Positions 5,815 to 6,548 of a stretch of 6,548 nucleotides of DNA are shown here, in pieces. The notes beneath the pieces were generated by a model. That model was not told the origin of the DNA and ran no database searches. It saw only the letters and a program-made list of their open reading frames with translations. The translations under genes and the position numbers were made by a program. The stretch comes from Reyranella sp. Its GTDB lineage: Bacteria > Pseudomonadota > Alphaproteobacteria > Reyranellales > Reyranellaceae. The stretch is from contig JAKFVZ010000115.1 in assembly GCA_021732965.1 (NCBI GenBank), positions 1 through 6,548 on the forward strand, in the 5' to 3' direction. Numbering within the stretch: the stretch's first letter is position 1; each line of letters opens with the position of its first letter.

Positions 5815-6548
5815 ATGTATCGACGCACCGTCGCAACGGGCGCCGCATTGGCGTTGCTCGTCGCTTTCCCGGCTTTCGGCCAGGCCATTCCGAAAGAGAT
5901 GTCCTGGACCGCCTACGATACCGGCTCTTCCGGCTTCAACATCGCGGTCGCGATCGGCCAGCAGTTCAAGAACGTGCTCGGAACCGACGTCCGCGTCCTG
6001 CCGTCGGGCAACGACACCGGACGCCTGTCGCCGGTGAAGGCGAACCGCGCCGTCATCTCGCAGATGGGGATCGGCACCTACTTCGCGCAGGAGGGCGTTT
6101 TCGAGTTCGGAACCAGGAGCTGGGGACCGCAGGCGACCCGCCTGATCATGGCGGCAACGGCGTGCAACGGGCTCGGCCTGGCCGTGGCCAAGGACACCGG
6201 CGTCAAGGAGGTCAAGGACCTCAAGGGCAAGCGCCTCGGCATCGTGGTCGGTTCGCCGGCCCTGACCCAGGGTGTCATCGCCCTGATCGCCTTCGGCGGC
6301 CTGACCGAGAAGGACATGACACCGGTTCAGTTCTCCTCGAACAACGCCATGTGGAAGGGCCTCATCAACAACGAGGTCGACGCCGTCCTGACCTCGACGA
6401 TCTCGGGCCAGTCGAAGGAGGCGGACAATTCCCCACGCGGCATCATGTTTCCGCCGATGCCGGCCACCGACAAGGAAGGCTGGGCCCGCGTCCACAAGAA
6501 GGCGCCCTACTTCGTGCCCGTGAAGGCGACATGCGGCGCCGGCGGTCT
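5815..6548 (+). CDS. TAXI-family TRAP transporter solute-binding protein, N-terminal part (runs off the window)
   Basis: The frame from ATG 5815 stays open for 244 complete codons to the window edge; full-length family members usually have a little over 300 residues. Residues 1-24 are a Sec signal peptide: basic MYRR, hydrophobic ALALLVAFPA, and likely cleavage after AFGQA. The mature protein begins with SWTAYDTGSSGFNIAVAIG (30-48), typical of TAXI proteins, then VLPSGNDTGRLSPVKANRA (61-79), DLKGKRLGIVVGSPAL (135-150) and a helix with MWKGLINNEVDAVLTS (179-194), all standard for this fold. It would bind an organic solute in the periplasm, probably a carboxylate, and deliver it to a fused DctQM-type permease, which would be expected just downstream. 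Cys117 and Cys240 are the only cysteines seen and might form a disulfide. The gene is transcribed away from the glycan operon, so a functional link is not evident. Confidence 0.92.
   Translation, partial: MYRRTVATGAALALLVAFPAFGQAIPKEMSWTAYDTGSSGFNIAVAIGQQFKNVLGTDVRVLPSGNDTGRLSPVKANRAVISQMGIGTYFAQEGVFEFGTRSWGPQATRLIMAATACNGLGLAVAKDTGVKEVKDLKGKRLGIVVGSPALTQGVIALIAFGGLTEKDMTPVQFSSNNAMWKGLINNEVDAVLTSTISGQSKEADNSPRGIMFPPMPATDKEGWARVHKKAPYFVPVKATCGAGG

Noticed and set aside
5103..5888. Long minus-strand open frame (261 codons) overlapping the receptor gene, the intergenic region and the TAXI gene start
   Set aside because: Most of it lies antisense or out of frame to two well-supported genes, it has no recognisable domain, and its sequence looks like an out-of-frame product.
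5779..6495. Minus-strand open frame of 238 codons opposite the TAXI gene
   Set aside because: The plus strand encodes an unmistakable TAXI binding protein with signal peptide and strong ribosome binding site.
1..6548. Mobile element, CRISPR array, tRNA or rRNA
   Set aside because: No transposase, integrase, regularly spaced repeats, target-site duplications or structured RNA gene could be seen by eye.

Overview
The window has high G+C content and dense, GC3-rich coding. It looks like part of an alphaproteobacterial chromosome or megaplasmid, possibly from a Rhizobiales or Rhodospirillales relative. The gene families support this: a TAXI-type TRAP transporter binding protein, a secreted S53 peptidase with a DUF4114 tail, and a BcsA-like glycosyltransferase paired with a HlyD-like membrane fusion protein. 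The assignment rests on gene content and composition only.

Layout. (1) Positions 3-1184 (+): the C-terminal end of an S53 (sedolisin) peptidase with a DUF4114 calcium-binding-type tail. An in-frame amber codon at 66-68 separates the two halves of the S53 calcium site. (2) Positions 1224-5527 (-): a compact three-gene operon convergent with the peptidase gene. In transcription order it encodes a double-Cache/HAMP receptor with no output domain (TTG start, 5527-4424), a HlyD-like membrane fusion protein (4427-3213, ATGA overlap with the receptor gene), and a processive family 2 beta-glycan synthase (GTG start, 3197-1224). (3) Positions 5528-5814: a 287-bp divergent intergenic region. It holds a sigma-54-like promoter motif pointing into the operon, two strong dyads and a possible 42-codon ORF. 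(4) Position 5815 to the window end (+): the N-terminal 244 residues of a TAXI-family TRAP transporter periplasmic binding protein.

How the genes may work together. The synthase has every catalytic motif of the BcsA class, including the FxVTxKG gating loop that c-di-GMP controls in cellulose synthase. Its partner is a membrane fusion protein instead of BcsB. This arrangement resembles the bgsB-bgsA pair for c-di-GMP-activated mixed-linkage beta-glucan in Sinorhizobium meliloti more than a bcs cellulose operon. A curdlan-type synthase remains a possible alternative. The C-terminal cytosolic tail is a poor match to canonical PilZ. The most unusual element is the first gene: a membrane receptor that ends at HAMP and is translationally coupled to the fusion protein. 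This suggests a periplasmic signal that tunes glycan export or synthesis without an obvious kinase, cyclase or phosphatase, though this is an inference. The S53 peptidase and the TAXI protein appear to be independent transcription units.
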